Positions 1 to 9,830 of a stretch of DNA of 64,000 nt are shown here, piece after piece. The DNA is from Gammaproteobacteria bacterium (lineage in GTDB: Bacteria > Pseudomonadota > Gammaproteobacteria > Steroidobacterales > Foliamicaceae): the NCBI GenBank assembly GCA_026707445.1, contig JAPOWV010000027.1, forward strand, positions 151,855-215,854, read 5' to 3'. The position numbers and the translations under genes are program-made. Numbering within the stretch: position 1 is the first letter of the stretch; every line of letters starts with the position of its first letter. A model generated the notes under the pieces. That model ran no database searches and was not told the origin of the DNA. It saw only the letters and a program-made list of their open reading frames with translations.

Positions 1-272
1 TTTTCCTTCTGCCGCCTTCCCGCGTCGAACTTGAGAAGCGTCTGCGGGGCCGCAACACCGACAAGCCGGAGGTCGTGGAGCGGAGATTTTCCGAAGCGCG
101 CCACGACGTGCGGAAGTGGACCGACTTTCATTATGTGCTCGTCAACGACGACATCGACGAGACCTGCCGCAGGATGTCGATGATCCTGAAGGGCGACGGG
201 GCGCAGTACGCCGTGTCCGACGAAAGGCACCGGGCGCGTGTCGAAGAACTCATCGGGGCAGGCGACTGGTAG
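1..272 (+). CDS. gmk: Guanylate kinase, C-terminal part (5' end outside window)
   Basis: The open frame enters from the left edge and ends at TAG 270-272. The visible peptide begins FLLPPSRVELEKRLRGR and contains VVERRF, the region after the nucleotide-binding core of guanylate kinase (GMP + ATP to GDP + ADP). The tail with FHYVLVNDD and a final helix is typical of bacterial Gmk. The position directly before rpoZ and spoT matches the usual gammaproteobacterial order. The catalytic P-loop lies outside the window, so the call rests on the C-terminal third plus synteny. Confidence 0.9.
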   Translation, partial: FLLPPSRVELEKRLRGRNTDKPEVVERRFSEARHDVRKWTDFHYVLVNDDIDETCRRMSMILKGDGAQYAVSDERHRARVEELIGAGDW

Positions 273-338
273 GACCTTGCGGCGGCAGGCATAGTGATGC
301 AGAATTCCGGGTAAGAACTTCTCCACAGAGCAAAGGCA

Positions 339-590
339 ATGGCGCGAATCACCGTAGAAGACTGCCAGCAGCGGATCGAGAACATTTTCGATCTGGTGCG
401 CGTGGCGGCTACGCGCGCGCGCAGGCTTGCCAACGGCGCCGAGCCGCTGGTTCCGCGCGAGAACGAAAAACCCTCGGTGATCGCGCTGCGCGAGATCGCG
501 GCCGGGCTGGTCACGGAAGAGAGCCTCAACGAGCAGGAACGCTCCGTCGAGGAAGCATTCGCGACTCCGGGAGAAGTTCGCGAGTATTAA
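339..590 (+). CDS. rpoZ: DNA-directed RNA polymerase omega subunit
   Basis: This 83-residue protein starts [13 protein letters not shown] and contains [36 protein letters not shown] and GLV, matching the omega family closely in order and length. Omega helps assemble and stabilise RNA polymerase by holding beta'. The gene starts 66 bases after gmk and is followed by spoT, the conserved gmk-rpoZ-spoT arrangement. The C-terminal tail (about 20 residues, acidic) is the usual variable part. Confidence 0.96.
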   Translation: MARITVEDCQQRIENIFDLVRVAATRARRLANGAEPLVPRENEKPSVIALREIAAGLVTEESLNEQERSVEEAFATPGEVREY

Positions 591-668
591 GTCGGACGGC
601 CGGCGCTTGTACCGGCAGTCCCAGGTCCGAGCGCCCGCCATCCCGTAACCGGGGACACGGCACGAATC

Positions 669-2819
669 ATGCAGCAGGCGGTTGTTCTGCCCGGCACGCG
701 GAAAATCCGGGTATCCGGCGGCGGCATACGCAGGCTGCTCGCCGACCTGGAGTACCTTTCCGAGGAAGAGCGCAATCAGGTTCGGCAGGCGTACGAGTAC
801 GGCGCGCGCGCCCACCACGATCAGCGGCGGCTTTCCGGCGAGCCGTACATTTCCCATCCGGTCGCCGTGGCCACCATCCTCGCCCAATTGCGGCTGGACT
901 CGGAAACCATAATCGCTGCGCTGTTGCATGACGTAATCGAAGACACGCCCACGCTTCGGGTCAACCTGGAGGACCATTTCGGACAGCAGGTCGCCACGAT
1001 CGTTGACGGCGTAACGAAGCTGACCCGCCTGAGGAAAGCCGGTCATTCGGAAACCCAGGCGGCCAGTTTCCGCAAGATGATGCTGGCCATGGTCGACGAT
1101 ATCCGCGTCATCCTGGTCAAGCTGGCCGACCGCCTGCACAACATGCGCACGCTGGACGCGCTGGACCGGGAGCGCCAGCAGCGCATCGCGCGCGAGACGC
1201 TGGAGATCTACGCGCCCATCGCCAACCGCCTGGGAATCCGAACCATTCGCCGGGAAATGGAGGACCTGGGTTTTCGCTACGCCTGGCCGCAGCGCTACCG
1301 GGTGATCAACCGGCACCTGAACCAGCGGCCGAGGCACCCGCGCGCGGTGCTGAGGCGCGTTTCGGACCGCCTGCGGCGGGCGCTCAAATCCGCCAATCTG
1401 GAAGGCAGCATTTCCGCCCGGGCCAAGTCCGCCTACAGCATCTATACCAAGATGCGCGAGAAGCGGCTGACATTCAAGGAAATCGCGGACGTCTTCGGCC
1501 TGCGCATCATCGTCCCGGACATCGACGCCTGCTATCGGTGCCTGGGCATTGCGCACCAGTTGTTCCGCCCGATGCCGGGCAGGTTCAAGGATTACATTGC
1601 GATCCCGCGCGTGAACGGCTACCAGTCGCTGCACACGGTGCTGCTGGGCCCTGAAGGCATGCCGCTGGAATTCCAGATCCGTACGCCCGAAATGCATCGC
1701 GTGGCGGAGGGCGGCATCGCGGCCCACTGGCAGTACAAGGCCGAGGACAAGAGCGTGCTCCCGGCGCAGTTCCGCACCCAGGAATGGCTGCGGCGCATTA
1801 CCGAAATGCAGGCCACAGCGCAGGAGGAGGAGTTCTACGATCACGTAAAGGTGGACCTGTTTCCCGACAAGGTCTACGTGTTCACGCCCAAGGGCGAAAT
1901 ACTTCGCCTGCCGCGAGGCGCCACCTGCCTGGACTTCGCGTATGCCGTGCATACCGATGTCGGCCACCGCTGCGTTGCGGCGCGGGTGGACGGACAGGTA
2001 ACGCCGCTGCGCTCGCAATTGAAGAACGGCCAGAACGTGCACATACTCACGTCGCGAAACGCGCATCCGAACGCCGGCTGGCTGGAATACGTCGCCACGG
2101 CCAAGGCGCGCTCGGCCATCCTCGATTACCTCAAGCACACCCAGACCAGGGAAGCCCGTGAGGTCGGCGCCGTGCTGCTGAACCAGGCGCTCGCCGACCG
2201 GGGATCTTCGCTGCGCAAGATGGGACGCGGCCCGCTTGAGGAAGCGCTCGAGGAACTCGGGGTAACAAGCCGCCAGGAACTCTACGAGCAGATCGGGCTC
2301 GGGGAACGCCTGGCGACACTGGCGGCGGCCGTTGTCATGAATCCCGGAAAGAGCCGATCCGGCGACCGGCGCCGCAAGCTGACTCCCGTGGACATCGCCG
2401 GCGCCGAGGGCATGGTCGTGACCTACGGCAAGTGCTGCTACCCCATTCCGGGCGACGAAGTGGTTGGGCATACGTCCAGCGGGCGCGGATTCGTCATTCA
2501 TCGCAACACATGCGGCAATTTCCGCGCCGAGCGCAAGCACAAGGACCGCTGGATCCCAATCAACTGGAAGCGCCGCATCCGGCTGGAGTTTCCGGCCGGG
2601 CTGCGCATCCATATCGATCACCGGCCCGGCGTGCTCGCGGAAGTCGCGGCCCGCGTGGCCGAGACCGGCCACAACATCGCCCAGGTGAACATGCAGGACC
2701 GTCCCGAGGAAAGCACCGAGCTGTTCCTCTCGGTTCTGGTGAAGGACAGGGACCGGCTGGCGCGGGTGATCCGGGCCATACGCACACTGCCCAGCGTGCA
2801 TCGCGTGCAGCGTGTTTAA
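669..2819 (+). CDS. spoT: Bifunctional (p)ppGpp synthetase/hydrolase SpoT
   Basis: A 716-residue Rel/Spo protein. The N-terminal HD hydrolase domain is intact, with HD at residues 87-88 and ED at 91-92 ([10 protein letters not shown]). The synthetase domain carries RFKD at about 305-308, the RXKD motif of bifunctional SpoT/Rel enzymes rather than the EXDD motif of RelA, followed by [12 protein letters not shown] domain (about 395-455) and a C-terminal ACT domain (about 645-716) follow. It should make and degrade the stringent-response alarmone. It is flanked by rpoZ and ridA, and the ATG at 669 gives the expected length. Confidence 0.95.
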   Translation: MQQAVVLPGTRKIRVSGGGIRRLLADLEYLSEEERNQVRQAYEYGARAHHDQRRLSGEPYISHPVAVATILAQLRLDSETIIAALLHDVIEDTPTLRVNLEDHFGQQVATIVDGVTKLTRLRKAGHSETQAASFRKMMLAMVDDIRVILVKLADRLHNMRTLDALDRERQQRIARETLEIYAPIANRLGIRTIRREMEDLGFRYAWPQRYRVINRHLNQRPRHPRAVLRRVSDRLRRALKSANLEGSISARAKSAYSIYTKMREKRLTFKEIADVFGLRIIVPDIDACYRCLGIAHQLFRPMPGRFKDYIAIPRVNGYQSLHTVLLGPEGMPLEFQIRTPEMHRVAEGGIAAHWQYKAEDKSVLPAQFRTQEWLRRITEMQATAQEEEFYDHVKVDLFPDKVYVFTPKGEILRLPRGATCLDFAYAVHTDVGHRCVAARVDGQVTPLRSQLKNGQNVHILTSRNAHPNAGWLEYVATAKARSAILDYLKHTQTREAREVGAVLLNQALADRGSSLRKMGRGPLEEALEELGVTSRQELYEQIGLGERLATLAAAVVMNPGKSRSGDRRRKLTPVDIAGAEGMVVTYGKCCYPIPGDEVVGHTSSGRGFVIHRNTCGNFRAERKHKDRWIPINWKRRIRLEFPAGLRIHIDHRPGVLAEVAARVAETGHNIAQVNMQDRPEESTELFLSVLVKDRDRLARVIRAIRTLPSVHRVQRV

Positions 2820-2856
2820 CACCCTGTCTGGCATATTATTGACCCCCGAGTCGCCC

Positions 2857-3243
2857 ATGCAACGCACGCCTGTACACACGTCCCGCGCGCCGGCGGCGAT
2901 CGGCCCCTATTCGCAGGCCATCGTCGCGGGCGGCTTCTGCTATCTGTCCGGACAGATTCCACTGGATCCGGAGACCGGCGAAATGGTTGACGGCGACATC
3001 GGCGCACAGGTCAGGCAGGTGTTCGCCAACCTGGCGGCGGTGGCCAGTGCCGCGGGCTGCGATCTCGGCAGGGACGCCGTGAAGATCACGGTCTTCCTGG
3101 TGGACCTGGCCAATTTCGGACTGGTCAACGAAGTCATGTCCGGGATGTTTGCCCAGCCGTTTCCCGCCCGCGCCGCGATCGAGGTGGCGGGACTGCCCAG
3201 GGGCGCGCAGGTAGAGGCCGACGCGGTTCTGGTCGTCCCCTAG
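2857..3243 (+). CDS. ridA: RidA family reactive enamine/imine deaminase
   Basis: This 128-residue YjgF/YER057c/UK114 protein hydrolyses reactive enamine/imine intermediates from PLP enzymes. Visible hallmarks are [15 protein letters not shown] near the N terminus, SGQIPLDP, and the C-terminal [19 protein letters not shown] with the conserved arginine. An upstream in-frame ATG at 2812 would add 15 residues unlike the family, so the ATG at 2857 is chosen. It sits between spoT and recG, where some gammaproteobacteria carry trmH. Confidence 0.93.
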   Translation: MQRTPVHTSRAPAAIGPYSQAIVAGGFCYLSGQIPLDPETGEMVDGDIGAQVRQVFANLAAVASAAGCDLGRDAVKITVFLVDLANFGLVNEVMSGMFAQPFPARAAIEVAGLPRGAQVEADAVLVVP

Positions 3244-3273
3244 CCCTAGCCCAATCGCGGAACACGACGCCAG

Positions 3274-5370
3274 TTGCCTGCCGATTCCGCCTCCCCGCCG
3301 GTCGAAGACAGCCCGAAACTCACTACGCTTGCGGGCATCGGACCGGCTATAGCCGGCAAGCTTGAACGGCTGGGCCTGCGCACTGTCCGCGACCTGTTGT
3401 TCCTGCTGCCGATCCGCTACGAGGACCGCACCCGCCTACGGCCCATCGTCGAGGTCAAACCCGGACAGCGGGTGCAGATCGAGGGTGTAATCGCCCGCGC
3501 CCGGGTCATGATGGGCCGCCGCCGGAGCCTGCTTTGCGCGCTGCGCGACGAGACTGCGGAAATCACGCTGCGCTTCTTTCACTTCACCCGGCAGCAACAG
3601 TCGGGCCTGGACGCCGGGACCCGCCTGCTGTGCTACGGCGAGGTCCGCCAGGGGCCCAGGGGATACGAGATCGTTCATCCCGAGTACCGAAGGCTGCGCG
3701 AATCCGAACCCGCGCCCGTCCAGGATCGGCTTACACCCGTCTATCCCTCCACCGAGGGCGTCACCCAGCCCCGGCTTCGCAAACTGACCGATCACGCGCT
3801 TGCGAATGCCTTGGAGGACTTGCCGGACCTGATTCCTGCCCGTTTCATGGCCGGGCTCGATTTTCCGGGTCTGCACGAGGCCTTGCGCACCGTGCATCGT
3901 CCGCCGAAGGGCATGGCGCTGGAAACGCTGCTGTCCGGACGGCATCCGGCCCGCAAGCGCATGGCGCTCGAAGAAATGCTGGCCTGGCATATGGGCTTGA
4001 GAAGGATGCGGGAGGCGGGTCAGCGGCGCGAGGCTTTTCCGTTGACCCCCCAAGGCCCGCTCCGCGAGGGTTTCCTGCGCCGACTGCCTTTCGAGCTGAC
4101 GCCGGGCCAGCGCCAGGCGATCGAACAGGTCGATGCCGACCTGGTTCGCAACATGCCCATGATGCGTCTGCTGCAGGGCGATGTCGGCTGCGGAAAGACT
4201 GTGGTGATCGCGGCCGCGGTGCTTGCGGCGATTCAGTCCGGGCGGCAGGCGGCAATCATGGCCCCCACCGAGTTGCTGGCGGAACAGCACATGCGCACGC
4301 TGTCGGAATGGCTTGCGCCGCTGGACGTCCGCTTGGCCTGGCTGACCGGCGGCATGTCGCGGTCCGAGCGCCGGGTATTCGAGGCCGAGCTCGCCGGCGG
4401 CGACGCCCAGCTTGCGATCGGGACGCATGCCCTGTTCCAGGAAGGCGTCCGGTACCGGTCGCTGGGACTGGTGGTGGTGGACGAACAGCACCGCTTCGGG
4501 GTCCATCAGCGGCTGAGCCTGGTGGAGAAGGGCTCTGCTGAAGGGCATGTGCCACACCAGTTGGTGACCACCGCCACGCCCATCCCGCGGTCGCTGGCCA
4601 TGACCTTCTATGCCGGCCTGGACATTTCCGCCATCCCGGACATGCCGCCCGGACGCCAGCCGGTCAACACCGCGCTGATTTCGCAGCAGCGGCGCCACGA
4701 AGTCATCGAGAGGGTGGCCGCGGCCTGCGGCGCCGGAAGGCAGGCCTACTGGGTGTGCCCGTTGATCGAGGAATCGGACTACATCGAGTCACAGGCGGCC
4801 GAGCCGACCCACCGCGAGTTGAGCGAGGCGCTGCCCGGCATACGGGTCGGCCTGCTGCACGGCCGGGCAACGCCGCGCGAGCGCGATCGGGTAATGGGCG
4901 AGTTCGCCGCTGGCAGGCTGGGCGTGCTGGTGGCCACGACGGTCATCGAAGTGGGCGTGGACATTCCGAAGGCCAGCCTGATGATCGTGGAAAACGCCGA
5001 ACGCCTGGGTCTGGCCCAGTTGCACCAGTTGCGCGGGCGCGTGGGCCGGGGTGCGGACCTGAGCCATTGCGTTTTGATGTACCGGTCTCCGCTGGGAGAA
5101 ATGGCCCGGGAAAGACTCAACACGATGCGAAATACCAACGACGGATTCGAGATCGCCCGCAAGGACCTGGAATTGCGCGGCGCCGGCGAAATCCTCGGTG
5201 TCCGGCAGACGGGCGCATTGCAGTTCCGCGTGGCCGACCTGGTGCGCGACGGCGCGCTGGCGGAGCCAGTCCAGCGCATCGCCGACGAAATGCTGCGTGC
5301 AGACGGCCCGGAGGTGGAGCAGCTCATAAGCCGCTGGGTCGGCGAAGGCGGCCGCTACGCCGGTGTTTAG
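3274..5370 (+). CDS. recG: ATP-dependent DNA helicase RecG
   Basis: A 698-residue RecG that remodels stalled replication forks and Holliday junctions. LTTLAGIGPAIAGKLERLGL opens the wedge region, followed by the OB-like domain. Walker A is QGDVGCGKT near residue 301, the DEQH box (VVVDEQHRFG) is near 402-405, and the C-terminal helicase part has TTVIEVGVDIPKA and QLRGRVGRG. The only upstream start giving family length is TTG 3274, with no strong ribosome site, so the exact start is uncertain. Confidence 0.95.
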   Translation: MPADSASPPVEDSPKLTTLAGIGPAIAGKLERLGLRTVRDLLFLLPIRYEDRTRLRPIVEVKPGQRVQIEGVIARARVMMGRRRSLLCALRDETAEITLRFFHFTRQQQSGLDAGTRLLCYGEVRQGPRGYEIVHPEYRRLRESEPAPVQDRLTPVYPSTEGVTQPRLRKLTDHALANALEDLPDLIPARFMAGLDFPGLHEALRTVHRPPKGMALETLLSGRHPARKRMALEEMLAWHMGLRRMREAGQRREAFPLTPQGPLREGFLRRLPFELTPGQRQAIEQVDADLVRNMPMMRLLQGDVGCGKTVVIAAAVLAAIQSGRQAAIMAPTELLAEQHMRTLSEWLAPLDVRLAWLTGGMSRSERRVFEAELAGGDAQLAIGTHALFQEGVRYRSLGLVVVDEQHRFGVHQRLSLVEKGSAEGHVPHQLVTTATPIPRSLAMTFYAGLDISAIPDMPPGRQPVNTALISQQRRHEVIERVAAACGAGRQAYWVCPLIEESDYIESQAAEPTHRELSEALPGIRVGLLHGRATPRERDRVMGEFAAGRLGVLVATTVIEVGVDIPKASLMIVENAERLGLAQLHQLRGRVGRGADLSHCVLMYRSPLGEMARERLNTMRNTNDGFEIARKDLELRGAGEILGVRQTGALQFRVADLVRDGALAEPVQRIADEMLRADGPEVEQLISRWVGEGGRYAGV

Positions 5371-5419
5371 GCCTTTCGTGTATCGTGGCGCCTTTCCATC
5401 CAGTCTCAAGGAGCGCCGC

Positions 5420-7132
5420 ATGCGTGCGCCAGGCATCGTTCTTTTCTCCCTGTTTGGGTTCGGCTGCGGCGGAGGTGACGTGGAGGCCCCTGTGCCCTGC
5501 GGTCCCGCGGCGACGCATGAGGCCCTGGTCCATGCGGACCAGGTCGCGCACCTGATTCGGGGCGACGAGCTGCGGGCCGTTGTGGCGGAACTGGCGAGCG
5601 ACGAGTACGAAGGCCGGGCGCCCGGCACCGCAGGTGACCTTAGGGCGCGGGAATGGATTGCGGCGCAGCTTGCCGAAGCGAACATCGCACCCGGCGCGGA
5701 CCAAGGCTATCAACAGCCGTTCGAGCTGGTGTCCGTCACGACCGAACTGCCGGCCGCCTGGCCGTTTTCCACCGGCGTTTCCATCGCGCCGGGCACGGAA
5801 TTCGTAGCCAACGTGGGCAACCAGGCATCCCGGGCTTCGCTGGCCGGCGCCGAACTCGTATTCGTGGGCTACGGCATCCAGGCGCCGGAATACGAATGGG
5901 ACGATTACAAGTCGCAGGACATGAGCGGCAAGGTGCTGGTCATGCTGAACAACGACCCCGAATGGGATCGCGGCCTGTTTGCGGGCGAGCGCCGTCTTTA
6001 TTACGGACGATGGACCTACAAGTACGAGATCGCCGCCCGCCTGGGCGCGGCCGGCGCGATCATCGTTCACACGACGCCTTCGGCGGGCTATCCCTGGCAG
6101 GTTGTCGAAACCTCGTGGACCGGCCCGCAGTACGAAATTCCGGCCGAGGGCGAGCCGCGCCTGGAAGTCGCCGCCTGGATCACTGAATCGGCGGCCAGAG
6201 AGTTGCTGGCCTCCGCCGGCCACGAACTGGACGCGCTCACGCAGGCGGCCCGCAGCCGGGAGTTCGCACCCGTGCCGCTCGGCATTAGCACGAGCCTCGA
6301 ACTTGATGCCGGTCTTGAGCGCGTGGAAACCGCCAACGTGCTGGGCGTGCTGCCCGGATGCGACGAGAATCTGAAGAACGAGGCCGTGGTCGTGACCGCG
6401 CACCACGACCACCTGGGCAAAGGCATCGCCGCTTCCGAGGGCGAGGACGTGATCTACAACGGCGCCTTCGATAACGCGACGGGCGTGGCCGCGGTGCTTT
6501 CGCTGGCGAAGGCGCTGGCGGGATTGCCTGCTCCGCCGCGGCGCTCGATCGTGTTCGCGCTGGTAGGGGCGGAAGAACAGGGCCTGCTGGGATCGGCCTA
6601 CTACGCCCGGCATCCGACCTTTCACGCGGGTCGCATCGCGGCCAACGTCAATTTCGACGGCGTGAGCATCTGGGGCGAGGCGCGCGACATGATCTTTATC
6701 GGGCTGGGGAAGTCCTCGCTCGACCGGGTCGCTGCCGACGTGGCCTCTTACGTCGGAAGGACCCTGCAGGGAGACCAGTTTCCCGACCAGGGTTACTACT
6801 ACCGGTCGGATCAATTCAGCTTTGCGAAGATCGGCGTTCCGGGCATCTACCTGGACGGCGGCGTCGAGATCATCGACAAGCCGGACGGTTGGGGCCGGAT
6901 GCGTATCAATGCCTACATCACCAGGGACTACCATCAACCCAGCGACGAACTGGCCGATGACTGGGTGTTCGACGGGATGGTCGCGGACACGCGCTTCGGA
7001 TTGCTGACCACCTACCTGATCGCCCAGGCGGACGAGATGCAGTCCTGGAACCCTGGGGACGAGTTCGCTGCCGCGCGCGCCCAATCGCTGGCGGAGCTTG
7101 AATCGCTCCAGTCATCCGGATTCGCTCCCTGA
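5420..7132 (+). CDS. Secreted M28-family zinc aminopeptidase
   Basis: A metallopeptidase with a PA insert domain (about residues 100-270) and a C-terminal M28 catalytic domain. Zinc-binding features are visible: HHDHLG near 328, NGAFDNATG, and VGAEEQGLLGS near 383. The N terminus, MRAPGIVLFSLFGFGC, resembles a lipoprotein signal with an imperfect lipobox. The start at ATG 5420 is preceded by AAGGAG at 5408-5413; an upstream in-frame start inside recG is unlikely. Substrate unknown; probably periplasmic peptide turnover. It is the last core gene before the composition changes. Confidence 0.88.
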   Translation: MRAPGIVLFSLFGFGCGGGDVEAPVPCGPAATHEALVHADQVAHLIRGDELRAVVAELASDEYEGRAPGTAGDLRAREWIAAQLAEANIAPGADQGYQQPFELVSVTTELPAAWPFSTGVSIAPGTEFVANVGNQASRASLAGAELVFVGYGIQAPEYEWDDYKSQDMSGKVLVMLNNDPEWDRGLFAGERRLYYGRWTYKYEIAARLGAAGAIIVHTTPSAGYPWQVVETSWTGPQYEIPAEGEPRLEVAAWITESAARELLASAGHELDALTQAARSREFAPVPLGISTSLELDAGLERVETANVLGVLPGCDENLKNEAVVVTAHHDHLGKGIAASEGEDVIYNGAFDNATGVAAVLSLAKALAGLPAPPRRSIVFALVGAEEQGLLGSAYYARHPTFHAGRIAANVNFDGVSIWGEARDMIFIGLGKSSLDRVAADVASYVGRTLQGDQFPDQGYYYRSDQFSFAKIGVPGIYLDGGVEIIDKPDGWGRMRINAYITRDYHQPSDELADDWVFDGMVADTRFGLLTTYLIAQADEMQSWNPGDEFAAARAQSLAELESLQSSGFAP

Positions 7133-7415
7133 CCAGTCGGGACAGCCGCCGCCAGCCTGCTTGTTGGCGGCGCGCGAATCGACAATCACCTTATCGCAGG
7201 GTGAGGTGATCGTCTTGTTCATGATGTCCGCCTACGAGTTTCCGGCCAGTCGCTCGGCGCGCACAAGAACGTGTGCCCGCTGGCCTGAACCCGTCCAGAT
7301 ACTTGAATTATTTTACTTTATGCTTAAACTATATCGAACTGCCGTGATGAACTCGGTGAGAAGCAACGCGAAATCAGCCGCGCTTCCAAGAGATCATGAA
7401 CAAGGGGGTTAGGAA
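7133..7415. other. Intergenic junction between core and catabolic island
   Basis: No convincing gene is seen. An 8-bp hairpin (CGCCGCCA at 7147-7154 with TGGCGGCG at 7165-7172) follows the M28 gene but lacks a T-run, so it is at best a weak terminator. Base composition drops to AT-rich from about 7299, where the operator-like motif of the next gene lies. A possible reading frame in 7098-7412 resembles nothing and is not called. Confidence 0.5.
7312..7332 (+). promoter_or_regulatory. Operator-like motif, site A (TonB receptor promoter)
   Basis: TTTATGCTTAAACTAT at 7317-7332 is the complement form of the island consensus ATAGTTTAAGYATAAA. A related half-site, ATACTTGAAT, lies at 7299-7308. It is about 85 bases upstream of the TonB receptor start at 7416. 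Its role is inferred from recurrence at other island promoters. Confidence 0.55.
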
Positions 7416-9716
7416 ATGAATACGCAGGCACTAGGAATTTGGGCTTGTTTGGCCTTTGCCGGGGGTACTCTAGTAACGACCGGCGACAACGAGGCTTTGG
7501 CACAAGAAGGTGCCATGGGAATCGAAGAGATCACCGTGACGGCCCGGCGGCGCGAAGAGAGCCTCATGGAAACACCGGTGTCTATTACTGCGTTTACCGG
7601 TGATGCGCTGAAAGCGCAGAACATTGATCAGCTTGATCAGATTGCTCAGGCAACACCTGGTTTGGTGTTCGACAGGACTACCGGCGTCAACAGCCACAGT
7701 TCGCGGATCCTCATCCGCGGCGTAGGGCAAGTCGAATGGGCGCCCACGAAGCAAACCGGCGTCGGTCTCTATGTCGACGGCGTGTATGTGGCCCAGAACG
7801 CGGGATCGTTGATCGATATGGCAGATATCGAAAGTGTTGAGGTGCTTCGGGGTCCACAGGGCACCCTGTTCGGTCGCAACACTATCGGTGGCGCGATACA
7901 AGTCAACACTATCAAGCCAAGCGATGAGTTCGACGGTGACGTGGAGCTTCTCGTAGGCCGGTTTGATCGTATGCGGGTGAAGGGTTCGGTCAACATTCCG
8001 TTCTCCGACACGTTCTACGGAAGAATTTCTGGTCTGTTCGATGAAAGGGAAGGCTACATTGACACCCCCAACATTCCCGATGACGACGGCTTGGGCGCCA
8101 ATGACGTCAACGCGGCCCGTATCGCACTGCGCTGGCTTCCCAGCGACGCGCTGACGATCGACTTTGCCGCGGACTTCACCAATCAGCAGTCCAACGGTGC
8201 GCCCCGGGTTTTGGGATCAACGGTCAACAACAGCACGTTTCCAAGGCCAACCAATGCTGCCGATTGGAACTTGAACGTTGCGCCGCTCCTCGGGGGGCCG
8301 CTGTTCGAGGATAGTGCTTACCTTGGGCCGGAAACCTACACCTCGCTGGCTGGGACTTTGAGCGAAGTCGACTCAGATATTATGGGCTTCAATCTGACGA
8401 TTCAGTGGGATTTCGGCAATAACATCTCATTGAAGTCCATCTCGAGTTATCGGGACGTTGATATCCAGGCGTTTGGCGACCAGGACCAAAGTCCGGGGTT
8501 TGCTTTCCAAAGCGCCGACAACAACGTCGGTGATGTGCTCAGCCAGGAGTTCCAGCTTTCCGGCACCGCGTTGGACGATCGCATCAATTGGGTTGCCGGT
8601 TTCTACTATTACACTGAGGAGAATCTGAACCAGAACATTGTTGAGTTCCCCTCGTTTCACCTGCTCTCGGGATCGAAGATTGACAACAAGAGCCAGGCGG
8701 TTTTCGGCCAGTTCACTTATGATGCTACGGATAGGCTGAGCATTACCTTGGGTGGCCGCTACACGGACGAAGATCTCAACTCGATCGCCGATGATGACAC
8801 CTCGTTCCTCCTCGCCTGGTTCTGCCCCGGCGGTCCTCCGCCGGTGTGCTTCCCTCAAGGTCCGGGATTCGTGGGCTACGTGCCCGTGCCTGCGCCACCC
8901 GCTCCTGGCTCGCAGCGCATCATACGCAACGACACGGTGTTCTCCTCCGACCAGGAGAAGTTCGAGCCCTACTTGAACTTCGCCTATGATTTCACCGATA
9001 ACCTGATGGGCTACGTCTCCTACTCCCAAGGCTTCAAGGGTGGCGGCTTTACCCAGCGCATTCCGCCGGGTGGGACGATTGCGGCTTTCGAGCCGGAATT
9101 TGCCTCGGTTTACGAGGTGGGCGCCAAGTGGTCTACCGACCGGATTGCTCTGTCGGGCTCATGGTTCTATAACGACTACACGGACCTGCAGGTGCTGACC
9201 GTTCGGCAGCTGGGCGGAACCACGGAAAACGCGGCCGACGCCACGATCCAGGGTGGTGAGTTGGAGCTATTGGCGGGGGTCACAGATCGTTTCACGATCA
9301 CGTTTGGCCTGTCGCATCTGGATGGCGAGTACAAGAACGTGGATCCGGCCGTAGCTTTTTCCGAAAGCAACTTCATCCCTTTCCTTACCGACTGGCAGGT
9401 GAATGCATCGGCGAGCTATGTGTTTCCGCTCGCGACCGGTGATCTAGTTGGACGGCTGGATTACTTCCGCACCGCTGACTACTACTCCGACGCGGACAAT
9501 TTGCCCGAGTTTCATTTCGACGACTACGGCCTGTTGAATGTCAGCCTTACCTACATTCACGGCTCGGAAAAATGGGAACTGGCTCTTCAAGGCCGGAATG
9601 TTCTGGACGAGTACTACAAGACCAGTGGCAGCCAAACGTTTCTACGAAACGGTTGGACGCAGCATGTGGTGGGTCCGCCCGCCGAGTGGTCCTTGAGGTT
9701 CGGATACAATTTCTGA
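7416..9716 (+). CDS. TonB-dependent outer-membrane receptor
   Basis: A 766-residue TonB-dependent receptor with a signal peptide ending near the ALAQEG segment and a TonB-box-like IEEITVTARRREES. The plug contains VSITAFTGDAL, the DGVYVAQNAGS segment and VEVLRGPQGTLFGRNTIGGAIQV, and the barrel ends in RFGYNF with a terminal aromatic residue. An AGGA ribosome site precedes ATG 7416. It probably imports a substrate of the catabolic island, since the promoter carries the shared operator-like motif. The ligand cannot be read from sequence. Confidence 0.93.
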   Translation: MNTQALGIWACLAFAGGTLVTTGDNEALAQEGAMGIEEITVTARRREESLMETPVSITAFTGDALKAQNIDQLDQIAQATPGLVFDRTTGVNSHSSRILIRGVGQVEWAPTKQTGVGLYVDGVYVAQNAGSLIDMADIESVEVLRGPQGTLFGRNTIGGAIQVNTIKPSDEFDGDVELLVGRFDRMRVKGSVNIPFSDTFYGRISGLFDEREGYIDTPNIPDDDGLGANDVNAARIALRWLPSDALTIDFAADFTNQQSNGAPRVLGSTVNNSTFPRPTNAADWNLNVAPLLGGPLFEDSAYLGPETYTSLAGTLSEVDSDIMGFNLTIQWDFGNNISLKSISSYRDVDIQAFGDQDQSPGFAFQSADNNVGDVLSQEFQLSGTALDDRINWVAGFYYYTEENLNQNIVEFPSFHLLSGSKIDNKSQAVFGQFTYDATDRLSITLGGRYTDEDLNSIADDDTSFLLAWFCPGGPPPVCFPQGPGFVGYVPVPAPPAPGSQRIIRNDTVFSSDQEKFEPYLNFAYDFTDNLMGYVSYSQGFKGGGFTQRIPPGGTIAAFEPEFASVYEVGAKWSTDRIALSGSWFYNDYTDLQVLTVRQLGGTTENAADATIQGGELELLAGVTDRFTITFGLSHLDGEYKNVDPAVAFSESNFIPFLTDWQVNASASYVFPLATGDLVGRLDYFRTADYYSDADNLPEFHFDDYGLLNVSLTYIHGSEKWELALQGRNVLDEYYKTSGSQTFLRNGWTQHVVGPPAEWSLRFGYNF

Positions 9717-9743
9717 TCTGGCGTGAGCTAGATGCACGCATGA

Positions 9744-9774
9744 ATTGGGGCGCCTTCGGCGCCCCGATTTTTTT
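9744..9774 (+). terminator. Rho-independent terminator of the TonB receptor gene
   Basis: GGGGCGCC (9747-9754), loop TTC and GGCGCCCC (9758-9765) form a perfect 8-bp GC stem followed by GA and a run of seven T residues. It lies 27 bases after the receptor stop codon. Confidence 0.93.
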
Positions 9775-9830
9775 GCGTACGATCAGTTCTAACGGTTGCG
9801 CGTTTTCGGCCGTCACGGCCTCAGCGCAAT

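Noticed and set aside
5324..7084. Long open frame antisense to the M28 peptidase (about 586 codons)
   Set aside because: It is on the opposite strand of a gene with clear zinc-peptidase motifs, shows no domain or signal, and is explained by GC-rich codon bias.
7098..7412. A 104-codon + frame before the first TonB receptor
   Set aside because: It overlaps the end of the M28 gene and the operator-like motif, has no domain, and no good ribosome site.
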